Part shown: positions 8,513 through 17,333 of the stretch, in pieces | How positions within the stretch are numbered: position 1 is the stretch's first letter | Layout: each line of letters starts with the position of its first letter | Assembly (NCBI GenBank): GCA_964591245.1 | Contig: CAZPZZ010000013.1 | Span: forward strand, 1-47,273 | Direction: 5' to 3' | From: CAZPZZ01 sp964591245 | Lineage (GTDB): Bacteria; Acidobacteriota; Vicinamibacteria; Vicinamibacterales; UBA8438 | Length of the DNA stretch: 47,273 nt | The notes under the pieces: generated by a model | Told to the model about the DNA's origin: nothing | Seen by the model: only the letters and a program-made list of their open reading frames with translations | Database searches by the model: none | Translations under genes and position numbers: made by a program

Positions 8513-10462
8513 ATGAAGAAACTCTGTACGACCGCTCTCTTGATGGGGGCCGTGACTCTCAACGCCCAAGGACCGGGCGAGATGATCGAATGGCCTTACG
8601 TTGGCGCAGACCAGGCACACACGAAATTTTCGGCTCTGGACGACATCAACCTCACGAATGTCGAACAGCTTGAAATTGCCTGGACGTGGGAGCCGAACGA
8701 ACTTCCGTCACAGGAGTTCGGGACGCGACCAGGAAGCTTCGAAGCAAGTCCTGTGATGATCGACAACGTGGTGTATCTGTCGACGATGTACACCCGTGTC
8801 GTAGCCCTCGATGCTGATTCTGGCGAAGAACTGTGGGCCTTCGACCCCCAGGCGTATCGCACCGGCCCCCGCGGCGCCGGTCCCGGGGGGTTCAAGCATC
8901 GCGGAATAGCCGTCGGGGGCACTGGCGACAACCTTCGTATCTTCCTCAACAGCCGAGACAGCCTCTACGCACTCGATGCAAAATCCGGGGAGCTCATTGA
9001 ATCGTTCGGCGACGACGGCAAGGTGCTCTTGACCGAAGGCTTCCCAAACGAAGTCACCCACGAAATGTTCGATCAGACGTCGCCGCCTGTCGTCTTCGAA
9101 GATCTCGTCATTGTCGGAAGCCGCGTCCCAGACCGTGTGCAACGTCGCTTCGACACCCCTGGCTCCGTCCAGGCGTTCGACACGAATACCGGTGAACGCC
9201 GGTGGGTCTTCTACACCGTGCCCCAGTCAAATGACGCCTTCGGGGCCGACACGTGGGAAAACGGATCGTGGCGCTACACCGGCCATGCAAACGTGTGGGG
9301 ACTCATGTCGCTCGATGCAGACCGTGGGCTCCTGTATGTTCCGACCAGCACCCCGAGTAGCGATTACTGGGGGGGACGGCGTCTTGGTGCCAACCTCTTT
9401 GCCGAAACGCTCCTCTGCCTCAACGCACGAACCGGTGAGCGTGAATGGCATTTCCAAGCGGTACACCATGGATTGTGGGATTACGACTTCACATCACCAC
9501 CGAACTTGATGACACTCACCGTGGACGGCCAGACGATCGACGCAGTGGCCGAAGTGTCGAAGCAGGGGTTCACGTACGTCTTCGACCGGGTAACCGGAGA
9601 GCCTATCTGGCCCATCGAAGAACGTCCTGTGGACACCGAGACCGATGTCCCGGACGAAATCCCATACCCGACCCAGCCCTTCCCTACCAAGCCGCCACCA
9701 TTTGCCGAACAAGGTGTCTCACTCGACGACGCGAACGACCTCACACCAGAGATCAATCAGCTGGCACGTGAAGAACTACAGACCTACCGCCTTGGGCCGC
9801 TCTTCACCCCGCCGAGCCTCCGCGGCACACTGCAACGGCCACGGGTCGACGGTGGAGCCAACTGGGGCGGCGCTGCATTTGATCCTCGAACGGGTCGGCT
9901 CTACCTGCGTACCTCGGAGGGTACGTCCCCAAATCAGATCTGCCGAAACGAAGGCGCTGACCCTGAGATCGACGTTCAATACACGAACAACTGTCCACGT
10001 GGCGCCGCGGCGGGAATGTTTCGCGGACAGCCCGGCGCCGCCGACCTCGCGCGCAGCCAACTCGGCCCGATTCCCCTCGTGAAACCACCCTATGCGAAGC
10101 TCGTCGCGATAGATCTGAACCAGGGTGACATCGCCTGGAGTGTGCCGTTCGGCGAAGGCAGCAACATCATTCGTCGACATCCGCTCCTACGGGGCGCCGA
10201 CATCCCCGAACGTCTGGGAACACCGGGCGCCAACGGGCTAATGGCCACCGCCGGCGGGCTGGTATTCATCGGCGGCGGGGATCCATACCTCTATGCGTTC
10301 GATGCAGACACAGGACGAGAAATCTCCCGCGTGGCCACCGAGTTCCGGACCAGCGGCAATCCGGTAACCTACCGATCGCGAACCGGGAGACAATTCATCC
10401 TGCTCGCGACCGGGGCCGGACCCGATGCCTCGCTTGTTGCCTTCGCCCTCCCCGAGGAATGA
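8513..10462 (+). CDS. Exported PQQ-dependent dehydrogenase, glucose-dehydrogenase-like (copy C)
   Basis: 649 aa. ATG 8513 is preferred over a much longer open frame because it begins a Sec signal peptide (MKKLCTTALLMGAVTLNAQ). The remainder is an eight-bladed quinoprotein propeller of the GDH/quinate type: WPYVGADQAHTKFSALDDI at the N-terminus, DADSGEELWAFDPQ, then the active-site-type segment VHHGLWDYDFTSPP, NWGGAAFDPRTGRLYL, and GTPGANGLMATAGGLVFIGG near the C-terminus. Unlike membrane GDH it has no N-terminal transmembrane bundle, and it has no haem domain. It should oxidise a sugar or polyol in the periplasm with PQQ. It lies 155 nt after the DUF1080 gene, which supports a role in sugar oxidation. 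Confidence 0.92.
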   Translation: MKKLCTTALLMGAVTLNAQGPGEMIEWPYVGADQAHTKFSALDDINLTNVEQLEIAWTWEPNELPSQEFGTRPGSFEASPVMIDNVVYLSTMYTRVVALDADSGEELWAFDPQAYRTGPRGAGPGGFKHRGIAVGGTGDNLRIFLNSRDSLYALDAKSGELIESFGDDGKVLLTEGFPNEVTHEMFDQTSPPVVFEDLVIVGSRVPDRVQRRFDTPGSVQAFDTNTGERRWVFYTVPQSNDAFGADTWENGSWRYTGHANVWGLMSLDADRGLLYVPTSTPSSDYWGGRRLGANLFAETLLCLNARTGEREWHFQAVHHGLWDYDFTSPPNLMTLTVDGQTIDAVAEVSKQGFTYVFDRVTGEPIWPIEERPVDTETDVPDEIPYPTQPFPTKPPPFAEQGVSLDDANDLTPEINQLAREELQTYRLGPLFTPPSLRGTLQRPRVDGGANWGGAAFDPRTGRLYLRTSEGTSPNQICRNEGADPEIDVQYTNNCPRGAAAGMFRGQPGAADLARSQLGPIPLVKPPYAKLVAIDLNQGDIAWSVPFGEGSNIIRRHPLLRGADIPERLGTPGANGLMATAGGLVFIGGGDPYLYAFDADTGREISRVATEFRTSGNPVTYRSRTGRQFILLATGAGPDASLVAFALPEE

Positions 10463-10865
10463 CGCGGCTTGATCACTGATGCATCATCATCACAGCGACG
10501 GTCGGAATGCCGCTCGACCACGCGTCGACGGCATCCGACGTGCCCAGGTCATGCCAGTCTCCCTGACGCCTGGCATTTCTGATCACTGTCATCATCGCCC
10601 CCACGTGCACCAGCCGCATCGGACGCACACAGACCCAGCCCGCCACGGTTCGTCACGCAACACCGCGACATTGCATCGCGCCCGCTCATGATCCATCATG
10701 CCCCTAATAGTCGCCACCATCGAGCATGTCGGGCGAATGACTTCACCAGTCACTCGCGCCCTGGGGCATTAACCGTGGCGACACCCGTATGACTGTCGGC
10801 GGTCGCTGCCCGTAACGTCGTCCGTGAACCAGAGACCCGGCAGACCGCGGCAGGAGGCGACGGCG
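10463..10865. other. 403-nt intergenic region without a supported gene
   Basis: The only open frames here are short, lack ribosome binding sites and have no recognisable sequence. It holds a hairpin at 10551-10576 and a 9-bp direct repeat (TGATCACTG) at 10470-10478 and 10580-10588. At its right end is the ribosome binding site AGGAGG (10852-10857) of the DUF1592 gene. The promoter of triplet A is expected here, but no clear promoter was recognised. Confidence 0.5.
10551..10576 (+). terminator. Candidate terminator hairpin after quinoprotein C
   Basis: Arms ATGCCAG (10551-10557) and CTGGCAT (10570-10576) are exactly complementary around a 12-nt loop and are followed by TTCT. It lies 88 nt after the stop of the quinoprotein gene and before the next operon. 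The T-tract is short, so the call is tentative. Confidence 0.35.
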
Positions 10866-13418
10866 ATGCTCAGAATCTTGCCCGGAATAGTCCCGCGCAG
10901 CATAGCCTTCGCGGCAGCTGGCTGGCTCTCCCTTGTAGGCGCAGAACTGCACGGCATGCAGTCACAGCCAGCCAGTTCACCGACAGAACCGGAAAGCCGA
11001 GACACGACAGTCCACCGTGCGCTCCTCGATCAGTACTGTGTGCGATGTCACAACGAACGGCAGCGGATTGCTGACCTCACGCTCGACACACTGAACGTCA
11101 ACGCCGTCGGAAACGACGCAGCTGTGTGGGAAAAGGTCCTTCACAAAATTCAAGCAGGCGCCATGCCGCCTGCCTCGATGCCACGTCCTCCGCTACCGTC
11201 CCTCGACAACTTCACGACCTGGCTCGAAGCGGGACTCGACGACGCGGCCCGCGCCAACCCCAATCCTGGCCAAGTTACCGTACATCGCCTGAACCGCACC
11301 GAATACGCCAACGCCATCAGAGACCTGCTCGCACTGGAGATCGACCGACGCACGATTCTCATCGGTGAAGATCCAGGCGAAAGTGGATTCGACAACACCG
11401 CAGCAGCTCTCTCCATGTCACCGCTCTTAATCGAGCGCTATCTGACCGCCGCCCGGCGAGTGAGTCGTCTGGCTGTCGGCGATCCCGTACTCGTGCCGGT
11501 CTTCGACACCTACAAGATACCGAAGTTGTTAGTGCAAGATGATCGCGTGAGCGAAGACTTGCCATTCGCCTCTCGCGGGGGAGTCGCGGTTCAACATCGA
11601 TTTCCTGTCGACGGCGAGTATCGGGTAAAAATTCGCCTGCAATCCCAGCTGTATCAATACATCCTCGGCCTGGGCCGGCCGCACCCGCTCGACATACGGT
11701 TAGACGGAGTGCGCGTGGCACGGTTCACAGTCGGAGGCGATGCTCCGGGACGACCAGCACCAGACAGTTTTGCCGGAGACATCGACGGTGACCCCGCATG
11801 GGAAGAGTACATGCACTTCGCCGATGGCAATCTGGACGCGTCATTTTACGCGCAGGCTGGCACACGAGTGGTCGGGGTCTCCTTTGCCGAGTTTACAGCG
11901 GAGCCAGAGGGAGTCCTCCAGCCGTCTCAAACCGGGGCTTCTGGAGACACCTACAATCACATGTACTACGCCAACCCCCGTATCGACACGGTCTCAATCG
12001 GAGGCCCCTACGGGGTGACGCAGCCCGGCCAGACCTCTAGTCGCCAAAAGATTTTCGGATGCCGCCCGGAGAATGGGCTCGAAGAAACGAGCTGCGCGTC
12101 GCAAATTCTTGCCTCGCTAGCCCGCCGTGCCTATCGGCGGCCTCTTACGCATAGTGACCTTCAGGTACTACTTGGCTTTTTCCACGAAGGACAGCAGCGA
12201 GCAGGCTTTGAAGCAGGTATCCAGGCCGCGCTGACCCGAATTCTTGTGGACCCGGAGTTTCTGATCCGCATCGAACACGAGCCCTCTGACATCCCACCGG
12301 ACACCGCCTATCCCGTAGACGATTTCGCACTGGCGTCGCGTTTGTCGTTCTTTCTCTGGAGCAGCATCCCGGATACCGAGCTCTTGGACTTAGCCGCCCA
12401 GCGAGCGCTACGCGATCCACCCGTGTTACGACAACAGTTTCGACGCCTCCTTGCCGATCCACGATCGGAGGCCCTGACTACCAGCTTTGCCGGTCAGTGG
12501 CTCAACCTACCGAAACTTACTGGCGCCACACCTGATCCGGATGAATTTCCAGCGTTCGACGAAAACTTGCGGAGAGCCTATGAGCAGGAGACCTTGCTGT
12601 TCCTGCAAGACCAGATCCGCACCGATCAAAGCGTGCTAGATCTCCTGACTGCGAACTACACCTTCGTCAACGAACGACTGGCGCGGCAGTATCAAATACC
12701 GGGAATCTATGGGAGTGGCTTTCGCCGCGTCACCCTGCCACCACACCACCCGCGCGGTGGCTTGCTCGGTCAAGGCAGCCTGTTGACAGTGACCTCGTAC
12801 GCTAACCGGACCTCACCGGTATTGCGAGGCAAGTGGATATTGGAGAATCTTCTAGCCACCCCCCCACCTCCCCCAACACCCAATGTCGAAGGTTTGGTTG
12901 AGGACCCAGAGGGGCAACGCACGTCCATGCGTGAGCGAATGCTCGTACACCGAGCGAACGCCTCCTGCTCGATGTGCCACGCGCGGATGGATCCACTGGG
13001 CTTCGCGCTCGAGAACTTCGACGCCATCGGAACGTGGCGGACAAAGCACGAGGACGGCACCACAATTGACGCGTCCGACGTCCTCCCAGACGGGAGCCAG
13101 ATACACGGCGTGCAAGGGCTGCAAAACTACTTGAGTAATCGACCAGAACTCTTTGTTAGCTCGCTGACCGAAAAGCTCCTCACCTATGCGCTCGGTCGTA
13201 ACGTCGAGCATTTCGATCGGCCGGCCATCCGGAAAATCATACGCGACGCCGCCGCGAGCAATTACCGCTGGTCTGCGATCATTGAAGGGATCGTCAACAG
13301 TGTCCCGTTTCAAATGAGCCTCACGCGAAATGTATCCCACGCAACGACCGGGCTCGCCGCCAACCGGATTCAACCGGACGCAGCAGGGAACGGCACTAAC
13401 GTCGATCCTCGACGGTAA
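10866..13418 (+). CDS. Exported DUF1592-family planctomycete-type cytochrome (triplet A)
   Basis: 850 aa from ATG 10866, with AGGAGG 8 nt upstream; an earlier in-frame start at 10824 would put 14 residues before the signal peptide. Domains in order: signal peptide; planctomycete cytochrome c domain with haem motif CVRCH at residues 58-62; DUF1587 (VHRLNRTEYANAIRDLL); a beta-rich middle part; DUF1595 (RRAYRRPLTHSDLQ); DUF1592 (ASRLSFFLWSSIPDTELLDL); DUF1588 (GGLLGQGSLLTVTSYANRTS); a second CSMCH at 701-705; and DUF1585 (LTEKLLTYALGR) at the end. The molecular role is unknown; periplasmic redox or polymer degradation has been suggested for relatives. A DUF1552 gene follows after 18 nt and an ankyrin gene after that. 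It is paralogous to the protein at 29455-31962. Confidence 0.93.
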   Translation: MLRILPGIVPRSIAFAAAGWLSLVGAELHGMQSQPASSPTEPESRDTTVHRALLDQYCVRCHNERQRIADLTLDTLNVNAVGNDAAVWEKVLHKIQAGAMPPASMPRPPLPSLDNFTTWLEAGLDDAARANPNPGQVTVHRLNRTEYANAIRDLLALEIDRRTILIGEDPGESGFDNTAAALSMSPLLIERYLTAARRVSRLAVGDPVLVPVFDTYKIPKLLVQDDRVSEDLPFASRGGVAVQHRFPVDGEYRVKIRLQSQLYQYILGLGRPHPLDIRLDGVRVARFTVGGDAPGRPAPDSFAGDIDGDPAWEEYMHFADGNLDASFYAQAGTRVVGVSFAEFTAEPEGVLQPSQTGASGDTYNHMYYANPRIDTVSIGGPYGVTQPGQTSSRQKIFGCRPENGLEETSCASQILASLARRAYRRPLTHSDLQVLLGFFHEGQQRAGFEAGIQAALTRILVDPEFLIRIEHEPSDIPPDTAYPVDDFALASRLSFFLWSSIPDTELLDLAAQRALRDPPVLRQQFRRLLADPRSEALTTSFAGQWLNLPKLTGATPDPDEFPAFDENLRRAYEQETLLFLQDQIRTDQSVLDLLTANYTFVNERLARQYQIPGIYGSGFRRVTLPPHHPRGGLLGQGSLLTVTSYANRTSPVLRGKWILENLLATPPPPPTPNVEGLVEDPEGQRTSMRERMLVHRANASCSMCHARMDPLGFALENFDAIGTWRTKHEDGTTIDASDVLPDGSQIHGVQGLQNYLSNRPELFVSSLTEKLLTYALGRNVEHFDRPAIRKIIRDAAASNYRWSAIIEGIVNSVPFQMSLTRNVSHATTGLAANRIQPDAAGNGTNVDPRR

Positions 13419-13436
13419 ACAGCAGAGGGCCTGACG

Positions 13437-14759
13437 ATGTTTCTTTTTAAAAAACGCATGAACCGCCGAACGGTACTGCGCGGCCTCGGAGCAAGCGTGG
13501 CGTTGCCGTGGCTCGACGCCATGGTTCCAGCACTGGGGGCAACGACTCCAACGAAACGCTTTGGCGCCGTCTACGTGCCGAACGGCATCGCGATGCACAA
13601 TTGGACACCCTCGTCAGATAGCATCGGGCTGGAGTTCAAGCCCATTCTCCAGCCACTCGCGGCGTTCCGGGAACATGTCGTCTTACTGACAGGCCTTAAC
13701 AGCATCCCCCCCCCGTGGTCGCGCGACACCCACCCACGGGCGAGCACAAGGTTTCTGACAGGTGTTCCCCCCAAGGCCACACGGGGCCTCGCTGAACTTG
13801 AGGCGGGTATCTCGATGGATCAGATCGCTGCAAACGCACTCGGTCAGTCCAGCCGACTCGCCTCCCTCGAGCTCGCCCTCGAGTCTAGCGAATCCGCGGG
13901 TGCCTGCTCGTCTGGGTTCAGCTGCGCCTACACCAGCACGATCTCATGGAGTGGCGCCTCCACCCCGTTACCGATGGAGCACAACCCACGGGCTGTCTTC
14001 GAACGTCTGTTCGGAGACAGCGGCACGACGGATCCACAGCTACGGCGCCTTCGCCTCCGAGAGAATGGCAGTTTGCTCGACTCCGTAAACCAGAAGCGAG
14101 CTGAGCTGACCCGTGAAATCGGGGTGACAGACAGAACACAACTCGACGCGTATTTCGATGCCGTTCGAGACGTCGAACGGCGTATCCAGATCACCGAAGC
14201 GACGACACTTGAACTTCCCGTCATGACGGTACCGGCTGGCATCCCGGACGAGTTCGAAGAACACGCCCGCCTCATGTACGACCTCTTTGCGCTGGCGTAT
14301 CAGATTGACGCAACCCGCGTGATCACCTTCATGATCGGCCGAGAATCAAGCGGGCGCACCTTTCCGCAATTCGGCATTCCTGACGCGCACCACCCACTCT
14401 CTCATCATCAAAATGATCCGGTGAAGCTCGCAAAGCTGACGACGATCAATCAATTTCATATCTCGCTCTTTGCCGAATTTCTAGAGACACTCCGCACGAC
14501 ACCAGACGGTGACGGCTCTCTGCTCGATCACGTAGTGCTCATGTACGGCTCCGGTATGAGCGACGGGAATACCCACGACCCCATGAACCTTCCCTTGCTC
14601 CTCGCGGGCGGAGGTTGCGGTACTGTGAAAGGTGGACGAAACATCCGATTTGCCAATGACACCCCACTGGCCAACCTACATTTGACCTTGCTAGACAAAT
14701 TAAATGTTCAGCACGACGAGACCCTATTCGACGGAACGGGAATCCTCGGAGAAATTTAG
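13437..14759 (+). CDS. DUF1552 protein with Tat-type signal (triplet A)
   Basis: 440 aa. The N-terminus MNRRTVLRGLGASVALPWLDAM has a twin-arginine motif and hydrophobic stretch, so it should be exported folded. The body is a DUF1552 domain: YVPNGIAMHNW, LTGVPPKATRG, SLELALES, YLDAVRDVERRI-like DAVRDVERRI, and LMYGSGMSDGNTHDP near the C-terminus, which recalls sulfatase/alkaline-phosphatase-type folds (DUF1501 relatives). It starts 18 nt after the DUF1592 gene, with AGAGG upstream, and ends 3 nt before the ankyrin gene, so the three are one operon. A run of nine C at 13706-13714 encodes consecutive prolines and stays in frame. Function unknown; it presumably acts with the DUF1592 cytochrome, with which it is habitually paired. 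Confidence 0.92.
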   Translation: MFLFKKRMNRRTVLRGLGASVALPWLDAMVPALGATTPTKRFGAVYVPNGIAMHNWTPSSDSIGLEFKPILQPLAAFREHVVLLTGLNSIPPPWSRDTHPRASTRFLTGVPPKATRGLAELEAGISMDQIAANALGQSSRLASLELALESSESAGACSSGFSCAYTSTISWSGASTPLPMEHNPRAVFERLFGDSGTTDPQLRRLRLRENGSLLDSVNQKRAELTREIGVTDRTQLDAYFDAVRDVERRIQITEATTLELPVMTVPAGIPDEFEEHARLMYDLFALAYQIDATRVITFMIGRESSGRTFPQFGIPDAHHPLSHHQNDPVKLAKLTTINQFHISLFAEFLETLRTTPDGDGSLLDHVVLMYGSGMSDGNTHDPMNLPLLLAGGGCGTVKGGRNIRFANDTPLANLHLTLLDKLNVQHDETLFDGTGILGEI

Positions 14760-14762
14760 GGA

Positions 14763-16217
14763 ATGACAACCTTCACCACGCGTGTCATCGGGTGTGTCAT
14801 CACCGTTCTAGGTCTCGTCTCCGGGGTCTTCGCCCATGGCGACCTCCGGCTCGTCGATGCCGTCAAACGACAGGACAAGGATGCGGTCCGCACGCTGCTG
14901 CAGTCGCAACTCGATGTGAATGCGACGCAGGGAGGTGGTGCAACGGCGCTCCATTGGGCGGCTCACTGGGACGATCTCGAGACAGCAAACCGATTGCTCA
15001 CGGCCGGGGCGAATGTGAATGCATTCACCGATCTTGGTGTGACCCCACTCTACCTCGCTTCAGAAATCGGCAGCGCGTCCATGGCCGAAACATTGTTGGC
15101 GGCCGGGGCAAACCCAAACCTGACCGCGGAAACCGGTGTATCCCCACTGATGCTCGCCGCACGTGCGGGTGCGAGCAAGACCGTGCATTCCCTCCTCTCC
15201 TATGGGGCAAATATCAACGCCACGCAACGCTCCAGCGGTCAGACGGCTCTGATGTGGGCGGTTGCACAAGGACATCCTGGCGTCGTCCAAGTGCTGGCGG
15301 CGCACGGAGCAGACATGCACGCGCGGTCACGGACCAGCCGACAGCTGGTCAACAAGGGCGGCGTGGGTGACGGAGATACGACGTTTGTTGACTGGATCAA
15401 CGTTGGTGGTAGCACGGCCTTACTGTTTGCGGCTAGGCATGGCCACGTCCAATCCGCACGGATCTTGCTCGACCACGCGGCACATGTGGACGACACCATG
15501 GCCGACGGCAACAGCGCCCTTGTGGTAGCGGCTCACAGTGGCCACGGAGCCGTCGCCGCGCTTCTCCTCGAGCGAGGAGCCAATCCAAACGCTCGCGGTG
15601 CAGGGTATACGGTCTTACATGCCGCCGTGCTGAGAGGCGATCTCTCGTTGTTGAAGACCAGCCTGGCCCATGGGGCAAATCCGAACGCAAAACTCCTGGG
15701 CGGAACCCCATTCAGACGCTCGGGCCCAGACTACTTCTTCCCTGCATCTCTGGCCGGGGCCACCCCGTTATTTCTCGCCGCAAATTACGGCGACGTCGCC
15801 ATGATCCATGCTCTCGCCAATGCGGGTGCCAACGAGCAAGAAACCACCCACGACGGTACAACACCCTTGATGATCGCGGCCGACTCCGACCGCCGGCGTC
15901 AGGCAGTACTCACCTATGCCAGACCCCAGGACGTCGTGGTCGCGAACGCACGCGAGGGGTTAGAAGCCGTCTCCGTATTGCTTGAACTCGGGGCCAACAT
16001 CAATGTGGCCAACAAGAACGGTAATACTGCCCTTCACATCGCAGCAGGTGCACATTCCAGCCATATCGTGCGCCTCCTGGCCGAGAACGGCGCTGCATTG
16101 AACCAGACAAATTCCCGTGGGCAGACCCCATTAACCGTCGCAACCAGTCGGCGCCGCACCAGCGCTGCCGCTGTCTCGACGGCAGAACTTCTTCGCACGC
16201 TCGGTGCAGAAGAATAG
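14763..16217 (+). CDS. Exported ankyrin-repeat protein (triplet A)
   Basis: 484 aa. Residues 1-25 form a signal peptide ending VFAHG, so the repeats are extracytoplasmic. About ten ankyrin repeats follow, recognisable as G-x-T-A/P-L-x-x-A with GA-x-x-N turns: GATALHWAAHWDD, GVTPLYLASEIG, GVSPLMLAARAG, GQTALMWAVAQGH, NSALVVAAHSGHG, GATPLFLAANYGD, GNTALHIAAGAHS, GQTPLTVATS. Non-repeat insertions occur near residues 195-215 and 310-330. Ankyrin arrays bind proteins; its partners are probably the two upstream gene products, since it starts 3 nt after the DUF1552 stop. A paralogue with the same design ends triplet B (33293-34819). Confidence 0.93.
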   Translation: MTTFTTRVIGCVITVLGLVSGVFAHGDLRLVDAVKRQDKDAVRTLLQSQLDVNATQGGGATALHWAAHWDDLETANRLLTAGANVNAFTDLGVTPLYLASEIGSASMAETLLAAGANPNLTAETGVSPLMLAARAGASKTVHSLLSYGANINATQRSSGQTALMWAVAQGHPGVVQVLAAHGADMHARSRTSRQLVNKGGVGDGDTTFVDWINVGGSTALLFAARHGHVQSARILLDHAAHVDDTMADGNSALVVAAHSGHGAVAALLLERGANPNARGAGYTVLHAAVLRGDLSLLKTSLAHGANPNAKLLGGTPFRRSGPDYFFPASLAGATPLFLAANYGDVAMIHALANAGANEQETTHDGTTPLMIAADSDRRRQAVLTYARPQDVVVANAREGLEAVSVLLELGANINVANKNGNTALHIAAGAHSSHIVRLLAENGAALNQTNSRGQTPLTVATSRRRTSAAAVSTAELLRTLGAEE

Positions 16218-16277
16218 ACGACTGACGCACTGCCTCTCGCGCCGACCACGGTCCCCCCGTCGCTCAACAAGGGTCGA

Positions 16278-16303
16278 ACGAGATCCACTACGCAGGATCT
16301 CGT
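16278..16303. terminator. Candidate bidirectional terminator hairpin between ankyrin A and pta
   Basis: Arms ACGAGATCC (16278-16286) and GGATCTCGT (16295-16303) are perfectly complementary around an 8-nt loop; the pta stop codon lies in the loop. The genes on both sides converge here. There is no T-run on either side. Confidence 0.45.
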
Positions 16304-17304
16304 CTCGTGGCATCCCTGTGGGCGGAACGCGCCTGCAGAGCGCAGACTTGCGCAACGATCGTGATGTCCTCCGCACTACATCCACGCGAAAGATCATGTA
16401 TCGGACTTGCAAGACCCTGTAAGAGCGGACCGATCGCGCGCGCACCGGCGAGACGCTCGACGAGCTTGTAACCAATATTCCCGGCATCCAGGTTCGGAAA
16501 CACAAACACGTTTGCCCGACCAGGCACTGGCGAGCCAGGCGCCTTTTCGCGACCGATCGCCTCCACGTGCGCAGCATCAAACTGCAATTCACCATCAATG
16601 ATGAGGTCGGGAGCACGGTGTCGGACCCGCTGGGTGGCGTCACGGACCAGACTCACCCGCGGGTGCTCCGCACTGCCCTTCGTGCTGAACGACAACATAG
16701 CAACAACAGGTGTCTCGCCAGTCAGCACGCGATGCATCTGAGCAGAGGCCACTGCGATGACCGCGAGCTGCTCCGCATCGGGATCCGGCACCACCGCACA
16801 ATCGGCGAACGTCAGGGCGTTGCCATTTGGCAACACCATCAAGAACACGCTGCTCACCAGACCGGACGTCTCTGCTCGCCCGATCACGCGAAGACCGGCC
16901 TGCAAGATGCGTTTCGTCGGATGGATCGCGCCGGCCACGCACCCGTCGGCGTGGGCAGCGCGAACCAGCCACGCCCCGAATGTGAGCATTTCCGGCACCA
17001 CCTGCGAGGCCTGCTCGTCCATCTCGGCACCCTGTATGCCAGACGCGCGCAGCCACTCCGAAAACTCGACTCTATGCTGAGACGTTGCTGGATCGAGAAT
17101 TTCAATCGACTCGGGCAGGCTCACCTGCGCACGATCGGCGACCGTGTGAACCTCAGCGAGCGTGCCAAGCAGGATCGGACGAAGAACGCGGTCGCGGGCG
17201 AGAGATGCCGCGGCCCGCACGACACGTGCGTCGCTGCCTTCGGGAAACACGATCGTGGCCTGACACCGTCGCGCTGCACGTCGCAACCGGTCAAGAACCT
17301 CCAT
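16288..17304 (-). CDS. pta: Phosphate acetyltransferase
   Basis: 338 aa from ATG 17304; an in-frame GTG 12 nt upstream (17316) is possible. It converts acetyl phosphate and CoA to acetyl-CoA in the cytoplasm. Family motifs are strong: PEGSDARVVRAA near the N-terminus, SFSTKGSAEHP, DGELQFDAA, ANVFVFPNLDAGNIGYK, GPLLQGLASPIHDLSRGC at the C-terminus. Length fits the single-domain PTA_PTB form, without the long N-terminal regulatory part of enterobacterial Pta. It lies 17-29 nt after the stop of the SauS-like dehydrogenase and opposite xsc, whose product is acetyl phosphate. In known C2-sulfonate pathways Pta takes exactly this last step, so this is very probably its main job here. Confidence 0.93.
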   Translation of the reverse strand: MEVLDRLRRAARRCQATIVFPEGSDARVVRAAASLARDRVLRPILLGTLAEVHTVADRAQVSLPESIEILDPATSQHRVEFSEWLRASGIQGAEMDEQASQVVPEMLTFGAWLVRAAHADGCVAGAIHPTKRILQAGLRVIGRAETSGLVSSVFLMVLPNGNALTFADCAVVPDPDAEQLAVIAVASAQMHRVLTGETPVVAMLSFSTKGSAEHPRVSLVRDATQRVRHRAPDLIIDGELQFDAAHVEAIGREKAPGSPVPGRANVFVFPNLDAGNIGYKLVERLAGARAIGPLLQGLASPIHDLSRGCSAEDITIVAQVCALQARSAHRDATRRDPA

Positions 17305-17333
17305 CGCCTGGCCCACTCCGTTGCCGCTTCGTT

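Noticed and set aside
10479..10691. 70-codon open frame on +, rich in His
   Set aside because: The His-rich start comes from a CAT-repeat stretch; there is no ribosome binding site and no known domain.
13706..13714. Run of nine C in the DUF1552 gene as a frameshift
   Set aside because: The frame continues with family motifs on both sides, so no frameshift is present in the sequence as given.
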